The translations under genes and the position numbers were made by a program. The notes below the pieces were generated by a model. It was not told where the DNA came from. It was given only the letters and a program-made list of their open reading frames with translations, and searched no databases. DNA of 64,000 nucleotides from Panagrolaimus kolymaensis (lineage: Eukaryota; Nematoda; Chromadorea; Rhabditida; Panagrolaimidae): assembly GCA_028622995.1 (NCBI GenBank), contig JAJQJQ010000013.1, positions 3,038,001-3,102,000 on the forward strand, given 5' to 3'. Shown here in pieces: positions 32,614 through 44,555 of the stretch (position 1 is its first letter; each line of letters begins with the position of its first letter).

Positions 32614-33928
32614 GCCACTAAAAATGTCGAACATTGATTTTTTATAATTTTTTTATTTTTTGTTGTCATAAATTTTGTTATTATAATGAAAAATTGTGGA
32701 TATTACATAATTTTGCATTTAAAATATTTCAATAAAAAGTAAGATAAAAATAAAAAAAAGTAACAAAAACTCTTTTTAAATCAAAAATAATCAAATGGTA
32801 AAAAAAATGATTTATTAATTTGAATATTTGAGTAACACTATAACTTTTATTTTACTCATTCAAACAATAAAACTGAGTTCTAATTCGCGATCAGTGACCT
32901 TGAAAACCTATAAACCACTTGATTCTAACAAAAATTAAAAACAAAGTTAAAAATTTCCATTTTTTTGCTAACCTCGATATTTGGTGTTATGGTGGATGAG
33001 CTAATATGGTGCCATCCACATGATAAAATTTGATTGTATTCTTACCAAAAATTCCCATTATATTTATTTTAATTATTACGGTGTCCATTTTCTTCAAAAC
33101 TAATATATTTCGATGTATTCTTTTATGACTTTCATTACTTTCGATATTTGGTGTATCGAGGTTTTGCACCTTTAGTGAATCAAATGTAAATCGAAGGTAC
33201 TGTATGTTTTTTAGGTGCTTTCACCGTTAGGGGTAAAAAACCATGGAGAATCCGAATATGTAATAAAATCTTTCCAGTAGAGCCATAGTTTTCGAGATAA
33301 ATGTGTTTTTATGTAAATTTTTACATATTTTTAACTTTAATGTATCGATATAGAGGGTTTTATATGGACATCAATTTTTGTTGTCAATACGAAAAACACT
33401 CAATTTTATGTGGAAAAAACGAAAATAGAAGAAATTTTTTTATATATTGGTCTTAAAAAATTATTTCGGGTCCTAACGCGAAAGTGACCATATCTCCATA
33501 TTAAACATATCATCGGACTAAATGGAGTCAAAATTCGTGATTTTTGGGCAAAATTGACCCTAGGGATGAAGTTTCGATAGTAGAAAAAGAAATCTTTCTA
33601 ACCTGTGCCAAATCCAGCCAAAAAAGCTTCATTTTCTCAGAAAACGTGTTTTAATCCCCCAATTTCTTTACTTCTTTGTTTCTTTTAATTGCTTTAGGTC
33701 ATTTTCTCTGAACTTGTCACGAAAAAAGAAAAATATTGTATATTTTTCAAAAATAAAAAAATCAATATAAAGAGCTCAAAGTCCAAAATAAAAAAGTGAT
33801 TTTTGGCGCGTAAAAGCAAAAAAGGTTTTATTAATTGCTTTTTCGAAGTCATTCACAATTAATCAATTTCTCGGGGTTATTTTTTCTTTTATTAGAAATT
33901 GTTGCAACTTTTATTCATTGTTAAAAAA
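32614..33928. other. non-coding; right arm of inverted repeat
   Basis: About 1.3 kb without a recognised exon. About 33498-33654 is the inverted partner of 30414-30561. The final 270 bases form the 5' flank of the LRR gene. Confidence 0.5.
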
Positions 33929-35759
33929 ATGTTTAATAAATTGTGTCGAAGTTTAATATTAGTTTGGTTTATATTTTCATTATTTTTAATATGTTTGTCA
34001 GCTGAAAAATCCAAGGATGAAAAAAAGAAAACTGAATATGTATGGGAAAATATTTTAATTGGTAAGTTTTACTTTGAGATTTAGTTTTCAAAAAATATAA
34101 CAATTAATTTTAGATGAATATTGCAAATTGAAAAATTTTACATTAGAATGTGGTAAAAAATGGAACACAATTGAACTTTTGGGAATCAACAACACTGAAA
34201 AAATTGCCAAAGATGCAATTATTAAAATTGTTAGATTTTATTTATTTGATATTGGGATTCTTAAAAAGGTGAGTTTAACCATTGATTTTTTTTAAGTTAC
34301 TTTATTTGTTTATTTTTACATGGCAGCATACTTCCAGGAAGGGAGCAACAATACATTGAAGAACTTTTTCTTTCTCATAGTAATATTTCAGAAATTGAAA
34401 ATGGAACATTTGATAATTTTCTTAATCTCAAAATTCTCAATCTTTATGGAAATAAACTAACCGTTTTGCATGATGGAATTTTAACTGAAAAAGTTGGCAA
34501 CACATTAAGAACTTTGGATTTTGGTAGCAACCCTTTAAAATTTTTATCTTCTTCAACCTTCAAAAATTTAAAGAAATTGGAAAATTTGAGAATGGATAGT
34601 ATGTCAAATATTACTCGTTTTATCAAAAGTGGAATATTTCCTAAAAGTTTAGGAAATTTAAAGGATTTAATTATTTACTTTCTTAATATCAGCGTATTTG
34701 ATGATGATATTTTTGCTAATTTAACGTATGCTTTTTAATTTTTTGTACCACATTTAAGAAAAAGGTTAAGCCAAAGAAAAATTTTTCATAAAGAATTTCT
34801 GTGAGTAAAAAAACTTTTTCCTGCTTAAAACATTGAAAGAGTTTTAAATCAAATGATTTTCTTAATTTTTGAGTTTTTTCGAACAAGTATTTTTTGTTAA
34901 AGTAATTTTCGTTGAAGAAGAAAATTTTAATGGATTTATATTAGTTTCAGTATTAATTTTTTTTACAAAAATTCATGTAAAAATTGTCTATTTTAGGAGC
35001 CTTGAAGACCTTTCACTCTTTGGAAATCCATTATCATCAATTCCCAAAGCCATCAACATTTTGCCAAAACTAAAATTATTGGGTTTTGGTAGTATAAAAA
35101 ATATTACAACGAATTTTAAGAGGGATCCGGATGTAATGGCTCCATCATTAAAATCAATTTATTTGGATGGATCAGATTTTATTTCGGTGGATGATTGTGC
35201 TTTTTGTAATTTCCCTAATCTCACTGAAGTCACATTTCATAGTTGCGATCAACTTGAAAGAATACACGAAAACGCTTTTGGAGCCTTAACTGAAAAAACT
35301 CCATTGAAAATTGAAATTTTTGGAATTCAAAATACAAACATTTCGAGCCTTTCAGAAAATTTATTGGATTGGAAAAATGTCAAGAAATTGTATTTGGATC
35401 AAAATCCATGGAATTGTAATTGTTCACTTTCATGGTTAATCAATGATTTGAGTGACAAAAATTCATCGAAACATTCCCATAAATTAAAAACATATTATGG
35501 GGGTCGGAAAGGATCAACATGCAATAATCCTCCAGAATTGAGAGGTAAAAAATTAACTGAAATTTTTGATGCCATTAATAGCTGTGATACTGGAAACTCA
35601 AGTTTTAAAGTTTTTTGGTTTATTGGAGCATTTGTTGGCATTTTTGGAAGTATTTCAAGTATTTTATGGTATTTTTATCGTGAAAGCTATTATTATTATC
35701 CAAAAATCAAATATCAAAAAGGAATATCTTCTGAAGACCTTGTTGAGATGAATGAATAA
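33929..35759 (+). CDS. leucine-rich-repeat type I membrane protein
   Basis: Four exons, 33929-34061, 34114-34272, 34338-34725 and 34997-35759, give about 480 residues. A hydrophobic signal segment (LILVWFIFSLFLICLSA) opens the protein. About seven or eight LRRs follow (LKILNLYGNKLTVLHDGIL; LEDLSLFGNPLSSIPK). Then comes a C-terminal LRR cap with NPWNCNCSLSWL, two further Cys and PPELRGKKL, a transmembrane helix and a short Tyr-rich tail. This is the plan of a cell-surface adhesion or recognition protein. The join between exons 2 and 3 is uncertain: the strong donor GTGAGT is out of phase, while GTTTAA four bases downstream keeps the frame. Confidence 0.8.
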
Positions 35760-36156
35760 ATGAGTGTTTTTCTTGAATAATGCATTCTTCATTTGTAGTT
35801 CGCTCTTTTAAATGTAAGAAAAACTAGAAAACATCTGATTTTATTCGACCGTTCTTTGTTGCCAAAGTCTTGGAAGCATTTTTTTTGTAATTTTTAAGGC
35901 AATTTTTTTTGTTAAGACCAAAACTTTTGCTTTTCCGTGAAAGTCTATTTTCAGTTTTTGCGCTAAAAAAACAATGCAAAATTTACATTTTTTCTCTGGC
36001 TTTAATTTTACAGCAGAGAACAGAGAAATAAATTTTTAATAAAGCTTAAAACTAGTTTTGCCCTTCATGGATTTTTCCTCTAAAAAATGAAGTTTTAATT
36101 CACTCAAAAATCTAAAATTTTTGTTGTTTAATATTTCAAATCTCTCTATTTTTTAG
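35760..36156. other. intergenic; no first exon for the following EPC-family exon
   Basis: I searched these 397 bp for an exon with a membrane helix and EPC motif, as seen in all intact family members, and found none. The sequence is AT-rich non-coding. Confidence 0.5.
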
Positions 36157-36630
36157 ACCCTCAAACTTGTCAATGGCACATTGAATGTCCATGGAATTCC
36201 AACATTCACTCCAGAAACAATTACTTATTTAACAAATGAAACCAAAAACCTTCAACCAAAATATATTCGCCAAAAAGCTGATCTCATTCAACAACTACAA
36301 ATTCGTCGAGAATGTGCGGAAATAAATTTAGGCAAAAAAATGAGTACATTAATAAAATATTATAATATGGTTTTTATTTGGTCCTTGATTCTCGCAATAA
36401 TTTGCATATTTGGAATATTACTTTGTTGCTGTTTGAAAAATCGTAGACAAATGTTTTTCTGTTATGAAATGAATGGAAATCGATTGGATTTGAATTATGT
36501 CCCTTTGGGAATCGTTTCAACTATTTTAATGAGCGGCTTTATTGCTGCATTTTTCTTTATCAATGTTCAAAGTTTGAAGACTTTCGTTGAAAATCCATTG
36601 GATTATGATTTAAGCTTTTTGGATGATTAA
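36157..36630 (+). pseudogene. EPC family, orphan second exon (member I)
   Basis: An open exon starts after a TTTTTTAG acceptor and encodes about 157 residues matching the second exon of the membrane-protein family at 39-51 kb. It has LVNGT, a YLTNET glycosylation site, RRECAEINLGKK and two membrane helices. It resembles the orphan exon at 51326 most (SGFIAAFFF versus SGLVAAFFF). The first exon with the EPC motif is missing, so it is probably a truncated duplicate. The exon itself has no stops, so loss is recent or an unseen exon is used. Confidence 0.65.
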
Positions 36631-36759
36631 TAAATAATTTATTATAAAATTAACAAAATTAATAAATATCTTTAAAAAAAATTCACATTATCAAAGAAAT
36701 AAATTAAAAATAAAACAAAATCAAAAATATGTACAATAAAAGTGATATGTATAATATTT

Positions 36760-38687
36760 TCACCCGACAATAGGATTAACCCCAGCTATAATCGTTACAT
36801 TCGGGTAACAATATTCATTTATAAAACCAAACAATGGCCAGGATAAATAAGCATTTTTAATATAAATTTTGGATCTTTGATATGTTATATGGTAAGGTCC
36901 TTTAGAGTTGTTGATTACAACCAAAGAGTTAGCTTTTGGGCACCTTTTGGATACCCATTCTTGAATTTGCTTAAATTCACTTCCCCATTTTGTGCTTTCG
37001 CACACTTCTCTAAAATTTGGAGCGATTGAAATTTTTTCTAAATTTTCACATTTCAATATTGAAATGCTTCTTAAAACAAAAATATAGTTATTTGAAATGT
37101 TGGAAATAACAACGTCATCATAACCGTAACTTGAAACCGAGCTATTATCAAATGGAGTATCACCAACACCGACAATAAATGAGTAACCTCTGCAACAAAA
37201 AAAATATGTAAAATCGGCGTTTCATTGCAACCAAACTTACGTGGAATGATAATTATTGGCTAATGCAAAATATATTTTTTTTGAATTAACTTCTTTTGAC
37301 AAAGAACCAACAAAATTTTTTTGAATAACATTTTTAATAATATTTTTTTGATAAAAAAATTTCTGCAAAAAAGATCTTTTATGTTTTATTTTTAGTTTTA
37401 TTTAACTACCTTTCGTTGCTTATCATATTTGATAAATTCATCTTCAGTTTTTTTAATTTCATTCAACAACTTTTGCTTAGGATCAACTTGACTTTTTTCA
37501 ATGGAATTATTAAAAAGTTGGCAAAGAGGGTAAATAAGGCACTAAAAATTATTTTATTACAATAAACATTACAATTTAAGTTATTTATTTTTTTTTGTTT
37601 TCAAAGAAAAAGGCTACTCTAAAAACATGTTTTTTGAAAATGACCATTTTTATGTCTTCTTTCTCGAAAAAATCTTTAGAATTGGTCTTTCTTAAAAAAT
37701 ATTCTAATCCCAAAAACATAAGCTATTGAACGCCGCAAAAAAAAAGTGGAAAATGATTTTAAAGAGTTTGTTTTTATTACCTCTGATATGACGCTTTGTT
37801 TGATAATTCTTTGACCTGCATTGAATGAATCATCGGTATAATTATTCCAGTATAACAACACTTGAGGAATGAATATGGTATGGAGCTGTAATTAAAAAAT
37901 TAAATTACTAATAAATAAAAATGTATTTTACATTAAGTTCCTTTATTAATTCGCCTGAATCAACTTCAAAGCTCTTGCATTTGTATTTGAAACCATTTTG
38001 AAATTCATTGAAAGGATTTTTCAAAAATAGTAAATACTCTTGAATGAAATAATATAATGCTCGGGATTGAACCTATAAAAAGTTCTTAAATTTTTAAAAA
38101 TGTATTTAATAATATCTAAGGGTGGAAACGGGACGGGACGAGAAATTTTGGTCCCGGAACGGGACGGGACTTAAAAAAGTCGTCCCGTTTCCACCCTTAA
38201 TAATATCTCACCCAAGCAAATTCATCAACATCGGGCTCAAAGCTTCCATTTAATGTATGACTTAAATAAAAAGATAATTTTTGGAAGGTTCTCTCATTAT
38301 ACGAAGATCGTGAATCGTGCTAAAATAATTTAATTAAATAAAACATACACATGGAATTGTTTTTTTTTATAAGACTTTTTATGATGCAAAATTGAAAAAA
38401 AATGTAAAGTTTATAGAAATAAAATCTTTTACCTCAATATACTTTCTTGGAAGTTCATTGGATAAAATATGGTTAATTTTTTCAGTTTCAACCAAAAGAT
38501 TTTGGCCAAGTGAAGTCAGATTGTTTTCAGATAACAAATCGATTATTTTTTCGAGAGCATCATTGATTATGGCAACATTTTTTGTTGTGGCAATTACGGA
38601 ATTCGTGTTGTCTATTGGAATATAGCATACAGCATAATGACCAAGTTGCAATAAAATAATGAAAATAAAAAAATCTATTCGATACAT
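36760..38687 (-). CDS. secreted protein of unknown family
   Basis: Seven exons, 38687-38433, 38319-38212, 38072-37932, 37885-37781, 37541-37410, 37362-37241 and 37189-36760, stay in phase and give 430 residues. The chosen start, ATG 38687, opens a signal peptide (MYRIDFFIFIILLQLGHYAVC). An upstream in-frame ATG would add about 22 residues and bury it. A helical N-terminal half is followed by a compact C-terminal region with several Cys. There is no transmembrane segment after the signal. No family is recognised. Intron 2 carries a small hAT-type element directly beside the donor. Confidence 0.72.
38117..38199. mobile_element. 83-bp hAT-like MITE next to a splice donor
   Basis: TIRs TAAGGGTGGAAACGGGACG are nearly perfect, and an 8-bp duplication ATAATATC flanks the element at 38109-38116 and 38200-38207. 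The interior has GGGACGGGAC repeats. It sits in intron 2 of the secreted-protein gene, with its right duplication ending 4 bp from the exon boundary, so the donor survived intact. Confidence 0.92.
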
Positions 38688-39067
38688 TGCTGGAAAACAT
38701 AAAAAAGCCCAATTACATACATTGCAACAAATTGCATTTTTTGATGGAGTCATAGTTTTTTTAAAAGAAAACTACACTCTGCATCAGCTGCTGGACATTC
38801 ACTAGCTTGCCATCCATTCAGTTACGACCAGAAAAAAAATGAAGGAGGAAAAATCCTGCAAAGAAAAAAAATGTTGCCAATGAAAAAAAATGTCGTAGTT
38901 TTGCCTTTTTTTCTGGCACAGAGTTTTTGATTAAAGTTTAATTATTTTTAACAAAATATATTTGATTATTAGTTTATTTTAAAATATTATAAATTACTTT
39001 ATTATTCTCGGGCATTGCTCTTGCAATTTAATTTCACAAGGTTGAAGAACAAATCGAAGATATTAAT
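38688..39067. promoter_or_regulatory. 5' flank of EPC member A with CTGGACA module
   Basis: Shared flank of a minus-strand secreted-protein gene and EPC member A. CTGCTGGACATTCACTAGC around 38791 closely matches CTGCTGGACATTCACTTGCC near 49782 and CTACTGGACACTAGCTTGCC near 40312, each about 230-280 bp ahead of a family start codon. It could be a shared promoter element or just a duplication trace. Confidence 0.45.
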
Positions 39068-39847
39068 ATGAAATCAAATCTCAAAAAATTCAAACAGATA
39101 ATAAATAATAATTCAACCATATTAATATATTTAAAACCAAAATTTTTATTATTTTACACTGTTTTCTTAATTCCAATGTTTATTGGTTTACGCATTTTAG
39201 AAGCGTTTCGTTGCCCAAATATTTTTATATATTCTGAACCATGCAAGAAAGAAGGAATTATTCCAATCACAGAATTGAAAATATTGCAAGACAAGTTCAA
39301 TGCTTTAGAAACGGTATGTTTAACTTGATTAATAATTATAAACCAAATAAGTACATTTCTTTTTTAGGTTTTAATGGTTATAAATGGAAGCCACGTTTGT
39401 GGGATGACAAATAACAGGCCTGAAATAACTTTCGAAGCCAGTAAATTTTTAATGAATAAAACTTCAAATTTACTGCCCGAATTCGAAGATCTCAAAACTG
39501 ATTTCACTAAACAAATTGAATTTCGACGAAGCTGTATTGAAATTAATTATGGAATGAAAATCAATGATTTGATTGAACTATATTATAAATATTCTATGTT
39601 GGCTTTTATTATTGGTGCAGTATTAATTTGTTCATTTTTTATGTATTTAAGCTGCTGTGCCCCAGATAAGAAAGAAGACTTCGTAGATCACAAATTAGTC
39701 AAACTTCTTTTAATGGGTCCACTAATTTCAACTATGTTTATGAGTTTTCATCTTGGGATGTTCGTCTATTCTAGCTATCGACAGCTTGAAAAAGATTTTA
39801 ATGAAAATCCTTTAGAAATTAATATAAATGTTTTATCCACTTCATAA
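39068..39847 (+). CDS. EPC family membrane protein, member A
   Basis: Two exons, 39068-39313 and 39368-39847, encode 241 residues. Exon 1 gives a short basic cytosolic head, membrane helix 1 (LLFYTVFLIPMFIGL) and, 15 residues on, SEPCKKEGIIPITEL. Exon 2 starts VLMVINGSHVC and carries an N-glycosylation site (LMNKTSN), FRRSCIEINYGMK and two more helices. An outside loop of about 100 mostly helical residues with four Cys between helices 1 and 2 is the family signature. It is intact and is the best reference member. Function is unknown; the paralogs in tandem suggest a rapidly duplicating surface protein. Confidence 0.8.
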
Positions 39848-40589
39848 CACACATATGTTTGTTGTTGTTTTAATGGAATAAAATTTTTTAAACTTTGCTT
39901 TTTTTTTATTTGAAATTTCTTCACTTTTTTATAATATTTTATTTTTGGCAATGAACCATTCTATTCGACTTAAGCTAGCAATTAAAGAAATAAAAAGCAC
40001 AAGAATATAAGGTAAGGTTGTTGATAAGAGCAAGTGCTACACTAACTAAACCTGGCATGCCCCTTAAAAAATTAATACAACAAAAACTTGATAATCTTTT
40101 CGAAGATGTACTACTTTTTTTTCGTTTGATGCAGGCCTTTGAAATTTTTTTGTTAGCATACTTTTTACACCTTTGTTTTGTTCTTAATTAACGACGCAGA
40201 TGTTCTTTAAAAAGACCAACTACCTACTTTGCAAGAAATAACATCAACTTTTAGCTTTTTTTAATTACGTTAAAGTTTTTTGAAACAACAGTAAACAGAG
40301 ACTAACAGCTACTGGACACTAGCTTGCCAGCGACTTAGCCTTGGCTTTTTTTGCAGCTTTGAAAAAAAGGAAGAAGAAAAAATTGTTGCAAAAGAAAAAA
40401 CACACACATCATTTTCTAGTCTTTTTGCATTTACTGCAAGCCAAAAAAATAAAAACATTTCGTTTTATTTGTTGAAGCGTTTTTTATATTTTTAATTAAA
40501 GTCTTACTTTGGTTTTCTTAAATTTACTTTTGGCTTATTAATTTTTATATTTTTAAATAATTTATTACAAAAATGCATTTTTTGTCTAA
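39848..40589. other. intergenic within EPC array
   Basis: About 740 bp without a gene. It contains the CTGGACA module at 40312-40318 upstream of the decayed member B, with a flank like that of members A and G (GAGACTAACAGC...). Confidence 0.5.
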
Positions 40590-41340
40590 TGGATCACAAA
40601 ATCGAAGAAGTACAACCAATGATGTCAAAAATTCAAGAATATAAAAATTTACAAAAACTCAAACTTTGGTATTTTTTATTATTTGTTGTATTTCAATTAT
40701 AATAGGCACCTTCGTGGTATGGTCATTCTTATATTATAATATTTTTAGTTATTCTGAACCATGTGAAAAGGAAGCGGTTATTCCACTTAGCGAAATGAAA
40801 AATTTGCAAAATAAGTACGATGGTTTGAAAACAGTAAGTTTTTTTCTTTCATAAAAAATTTTTTAAATACGTTTTTTTTAGGTTTTAACAATAATAAATG
40901 GATCCCAAATTTGTGGTTCAAAATCTTGTACCACAAAAATTACTCCAGAAATTAGCCAATATTTAATGAACAAAACTAAAGATTTATTATCTAATTTTGA
41001 AATGGCAAAAATTGAACTTCTCAAACAATTACAATTCTGAATAGAATGCATTTAAAAAAATATTGGCAAGACTAATACAGATTTGATGGAAACTTATTAT
41101 ATAATTATTATTTTGTCTAGCATCATTTTAGTTTCTTGCTTTATTTGTGTATTTTTATATTCATTTAGGAAATGGAAAAATTTCGATAGCAATAAAGTGG
41201 GTGAAAAGACATTTGCTCATTGTTGTCTTTGTGTTACAATGTTATCAATCTTTCTATCGTCCATCATGGTGGAATTCATGTTTGAAAATCAATATCAAAA
41301 ACTTCAAGAATCAATTGAAAATCCATTTAAATTTACCTAA
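40590..41340 (+). pseudogene. EPC family member B, pseudogene
   Basis: The family layout is clear: exon 1 about 40590-40836 with SEPCEKEAVIPLSEM, exon 2 40882-41340 with LMNKT and two helices. A frameshift lies between about 40645 and 40665, before the first helix. Exon 2 has an in-frame TGA at 41038-41040, where relatives have Arg, and TAA at 41053-41055, where relatives have Glu. Splice sites and the rest of the sequence are still well kept, so inactivation is fairly recent. Confidence 0.85.
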
Positions 41341-41840
41341 AAATTTTTTATAAAAGTATTAAAAATTATTTTTGTAACTTTGCGAAATAAATAAAAGTAT
41401 TTTTTCCTTATTTTTACTTTGGCGTTTTTAGCAAATCGTAAAATAATTTTTTTAATGTTTTTAACAAATTAGCCAAACAGTATTCATTTACTCTAGACAT
41501 ATTTTTTTGTGGTGTGGCAAAAATACATCAAATTCGCGTTTTTATAGAACAGCTGTAATAGTGTGTGGTCTACTTTTTTCTTCTTCTTTGAATCTAAGCA
41601 GACTCCACCTTCCGACTGTTGGCGCCTGCAAAAACGTGCGTCAATGGTCTTTTTTCACCAGAGCACAGCGACCATTGCACTGGACATGTGTGTTGGGGTT
41701 ATTTTTAGAAGGAGGAAAGTCGCAAAATAAAAAGCCAAGAAATAAAAGTGAATTCGTCATTTTGTTTTCTTAGTTTTTTTTGGCTCTCTTTCTTTCTTTT
41801 AGAACACTGTAATTTTTTTATTTTAGTTTATTAAAACAGA
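41341..41840. other. intergenic within EPC array
   Basis: A 500-bp stretch with a CTGGACA word at 41680-41686, 155 bp upstream of member C. A GTGTGTGGTCTAC word near 41563 partly matches the TGGTCTCAAAAAAGAC module of other members. No exon is accepted here. Confidence 0.5.
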
Positions 41841-42902
41841 ATGTTTGGATTTGGAATGTTGGACCCCCGAAATCCAGCTTATCAATGCAAACCACCTCAA
41901 AATCAAAATCCATTTGTTGTTAAGGAAAAAGTATCAACAAAAGCGACAACTTTGGTATCTAATGGAAGTCGATATCAACCAGCTGAAGAAGCTGTTGATT
42001 TAAGTTCTCAAAATATTTCGATTGACCCAAACTTTCGAAAAAATGCGTTAAAGCACACTATCATTCTGGCACTAATTTTCTCAATACCCTTGTTCACAAC
42101 TTTGTGGATTTCACAAGAATTTACAAATTTTGATATATCAAAATATTGGGAGCCATGCGAAAATCAAAATCTTATTCCAATAAAAGTTTTAAAGAAAATG
42201 CGCAATAATTATTATGCTTTGGATACTGTAAGTCGTCTAATTTTGACAATAATAATAAATAATTAATTACTCTCCTCTTTTGTGTCTGCTTAACTTTTTG
42301 CCTGGATTGGCTAAAAAGTGACTCATAGGGTTAAAAATTTCCAAAATATACATTTTCTAAGCCATTTTTGTGATAAAAAAACTTTTTTCCTAGATACTAT
42401 AATTTCCGTCAAAGGACCTTTAATTCTCACTAAAAAAAATCGTTTTCAGCTCATGGATGTAATAAAGGGATCATATAGCTGTGGAAAAAATTGTAGAATT
42501 GATTTTGACAATGAAACAAGCCAATTTTTAATGAACAAAACTCAAAATTTAAAGCCCGAATTCGATCAAATCAAAATTGAACTTACCAAACAAATGGAAA
42601 TTCGCGGAAAGTGTATTGAAAAAAATATTGGAATCAAAATCACCGAAATTTTAGATATGTATCTTCAAATTATTTGGTGCAGTCTCATATTTTTAGCTGG
42701 GTTTATTATTGTTCCATATTTGTTTACACGTTTTTGTATGATAAAATTTGAAGATCCCAAGAAAGAAAAATTAATTAAAGATCTTATTAATTGTGCGCAA
42801 ATTTCATTTATTGGCTCGTGTTTTCTGGCTGCATGGCAATTCTATATAAGCTACCGAGGACTTAAAAATTTAGTGGAAAATCCTATTGCATATTATTTTT
42901 GA
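41841..42902 (+). CDS. EPC family membrane protein, member C
   Basis: Two exons, 41841-42227 and 42450-42902, encode 279 residues. The cytosolic head is longer than in other members (about 75 residues). Then come helix 1 (TIILALIFSIPLFTTLW), WEPCENQNLIPIKVL, a glycosylation site LMNKTQN, RGKCIEKNIGIK and two helices. The intron (222 nt) is larger than the usual 54 nt. It is intact. Confidence 0.8.
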
Positions 42903-43523
42903 ATTTTTAGAATCTTTCTATCATATAGTTTTTTTTGTTAGTATTTTTAAAGGAAAAAATAAATATATTAATTTTTTGTTTTTGTTTTTATATTAAATAA
43001 ATTATTTTTAAATTTTGGAAACTTGCCACAAAAAATGCAAATTTACTTTAGACAATTGCAATTGTTTGTGTGTCCGTTTTTCTGCTTGCCCAAAATTCGA
43101 TGGCTAATATGCGTCATTGACCTCTCCAAAAAGCGCACAAAGGAAAGCAACTGGACACAAAAACGTCCGGCGTTTTGCTACCGAAAGAGTATTCAATTTT
43201 TCTCTAATGCGTGTGGTCTCAAAGAAGACTAACTTTTCTTACACTCATTCTCCACTTTTCAATTTTTGCTAACTTCATAGTTTTTTCCCCTCAAAACTCT
43301 AGGAAGGACAACCAACAGCCGCTCGCCACTATCGCTGGACACAACAACAAGCATGTGACTGGTTTGTTTTGAAAAAAAGCAATGGGAAAAAAGGATGCTA
43401 AAAAGCTAAAAGAAAAACACACTATGGATTTATTTTTACTTTTTTTGTTGTTGCTTTTATTTTTTTATTTCAGCTAATATTTTTTAATATGTATTTAAAA
43501 CATTGGTAGAAGTAACGCTAATT
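42903..43523. promoter_or_regulatory. EPC member D upstream region with conserved modules
   Basis: This carries AAACGTCCGGCGTTTTGC followed by TGGTCTCAAAGAAGACTAAC (43214 onwards) and CTGGACA words at 43151 and 43335. The same blocks, in the same order for the first two, precede member E. No coding sequence is accepted here. Confidence 0.55.
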
Positions 43524-44097
43524 ATGTGGCATAATCATAATATTAATAACAATTCCGCTGAACCTCCTTTAAAGTGGCTTGTAAGTTTTTTAAACTCTCA
43601 TATATTCATTAATTTCTTGAAATAAAAATGTTTTTCAGCTAGGCATATTAGGAGCATTAGCTTTTTGTTTGACTTTTATTTATGTGCCTTCCTGTCTACT
43701 AATTCATTATACTGAAATTGATTTAACCATTTATCAAGAACCTTGTAATGTCACTGATATAGACAACAAAATAAAGCCAACAATGGAAGCCATATTTTCA
43801 GAATTGGAAAAAATTAAGAAACTATCACAAATTCGTTTTAAATGTAAACAACAAAATATCAAAAAAGATAAAAATAATTTATTACAAAAAATTTGGTCTC
43901 AAATGTCGCATGCCTTTGGATTTTTTCTCGGCTGCATATTTATAATTATTTTACTATTAAAACCATGGCAATCGCCCCCCAAACTTTATGTTGGTATTTA
44001 TTTTCATTTTGTTATATTCCTTTTATATGTTTCATTATTGACTTTTATTTTTGGTTGTGTTTCTATTTATAGATATATTGAAATGAAGAAGATGTAA
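43524..44097 (+). CDS. EPC family, second subfamily, member D
   Basis: Two exons, 43524-43580 and 43639-44097, encode 171 residues. Exon 1 is a short Asn-rich head. Exon 2 holds helix 1, IYQEPCNVTDI, a shortened loop, QIRFKCKQ and two helices ending YRYIEMKKM. Compared with member E it lacks the second intron and about 50 loop residues, as if exon 2, its intron and the start of exon 3 had been fused by a deletion. The frame is intact. Confidence 0.75.
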
Positions 44098-44555
44098 ATA
44101 ATTTTTTTGTAGAATAAAAGTTTATTCAAAAAAATTTTGCAAAAATTATTCATGATCTTTCCAAGAAGCACACAAGGGAAAGCAGCTGCTGCTGGACACA
44201 AAAACGTCCGGCGTTTTGCTACCGAAAGAGTATTGTTGCTTTTTTTATAATGCGTGTGGTCTCAAAAAAGACTAACTTTTCTTGCATTCATACTCCTCTT
44301 TTGAATGTTTGCTAACGTCATAGCATTTTTCCTCAAAACTCAAGGAAGGCCAACAGCCACATGCCAGAGTCGCTGGAAACAACAAGCATAGAGTTGTTTT
44401 CTTCTTAGAGAAAGGAATATAAAAAAAAGACTCAAAAAAGCTAAAGGGAAAAAAGTTGGCATTTATTTTTTACTTTTTTCTGTTGCTATTATTCCTATTT
44501 TTATTTTAGCGAATCTTTTTTAACATTTATAACATTCGCAAGAGTGGCGATAATT
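44098..44555. promoter_or_regulatory. EPC member E upstream region with conserved modules
   Basis: CTGGACA at 44192, AAACGTCCGGCGTTTTGC beside it and TGGTCTCAAAAAAGACTAAC from 44257 repeat the upstream region of member D almost base for base, then diverge. This is a duplicated flank, possibly with kept promoter function. Confidence 0.55.

Larger units (their letters stand above)
30414..33654. mobile_element. possible transposon remnant bounded by ~150-bp inverted arms
   Basis: The sequence at about 30414-30561 returns as a nearly exact reverse complement at about 33498-33654; both contain CATCCCTAGGGTCAATTTTG or its complement. Between the arms lie transposase-like exons, a tRNA-like sequence and a palindromic tandem repeat. 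No flanking target duplication was found, so it could be one old element or two independent insertions of the same repeat in opposite orientation. Confidence 0.55.

Noticed and set aside
32370..32669. Minus-strand His-rich frame
   Set aside because: Complement of the acidic transposon-gene tail; His/Tyr bias comes from Asp/Glu codons read backwards.
41507..41773. 88-residue plus-strand frame upstream of EPC member C
   Set aside because: No helix or EPC motif and no splice partner; it lies in the conserved upstream region and reads as chance.
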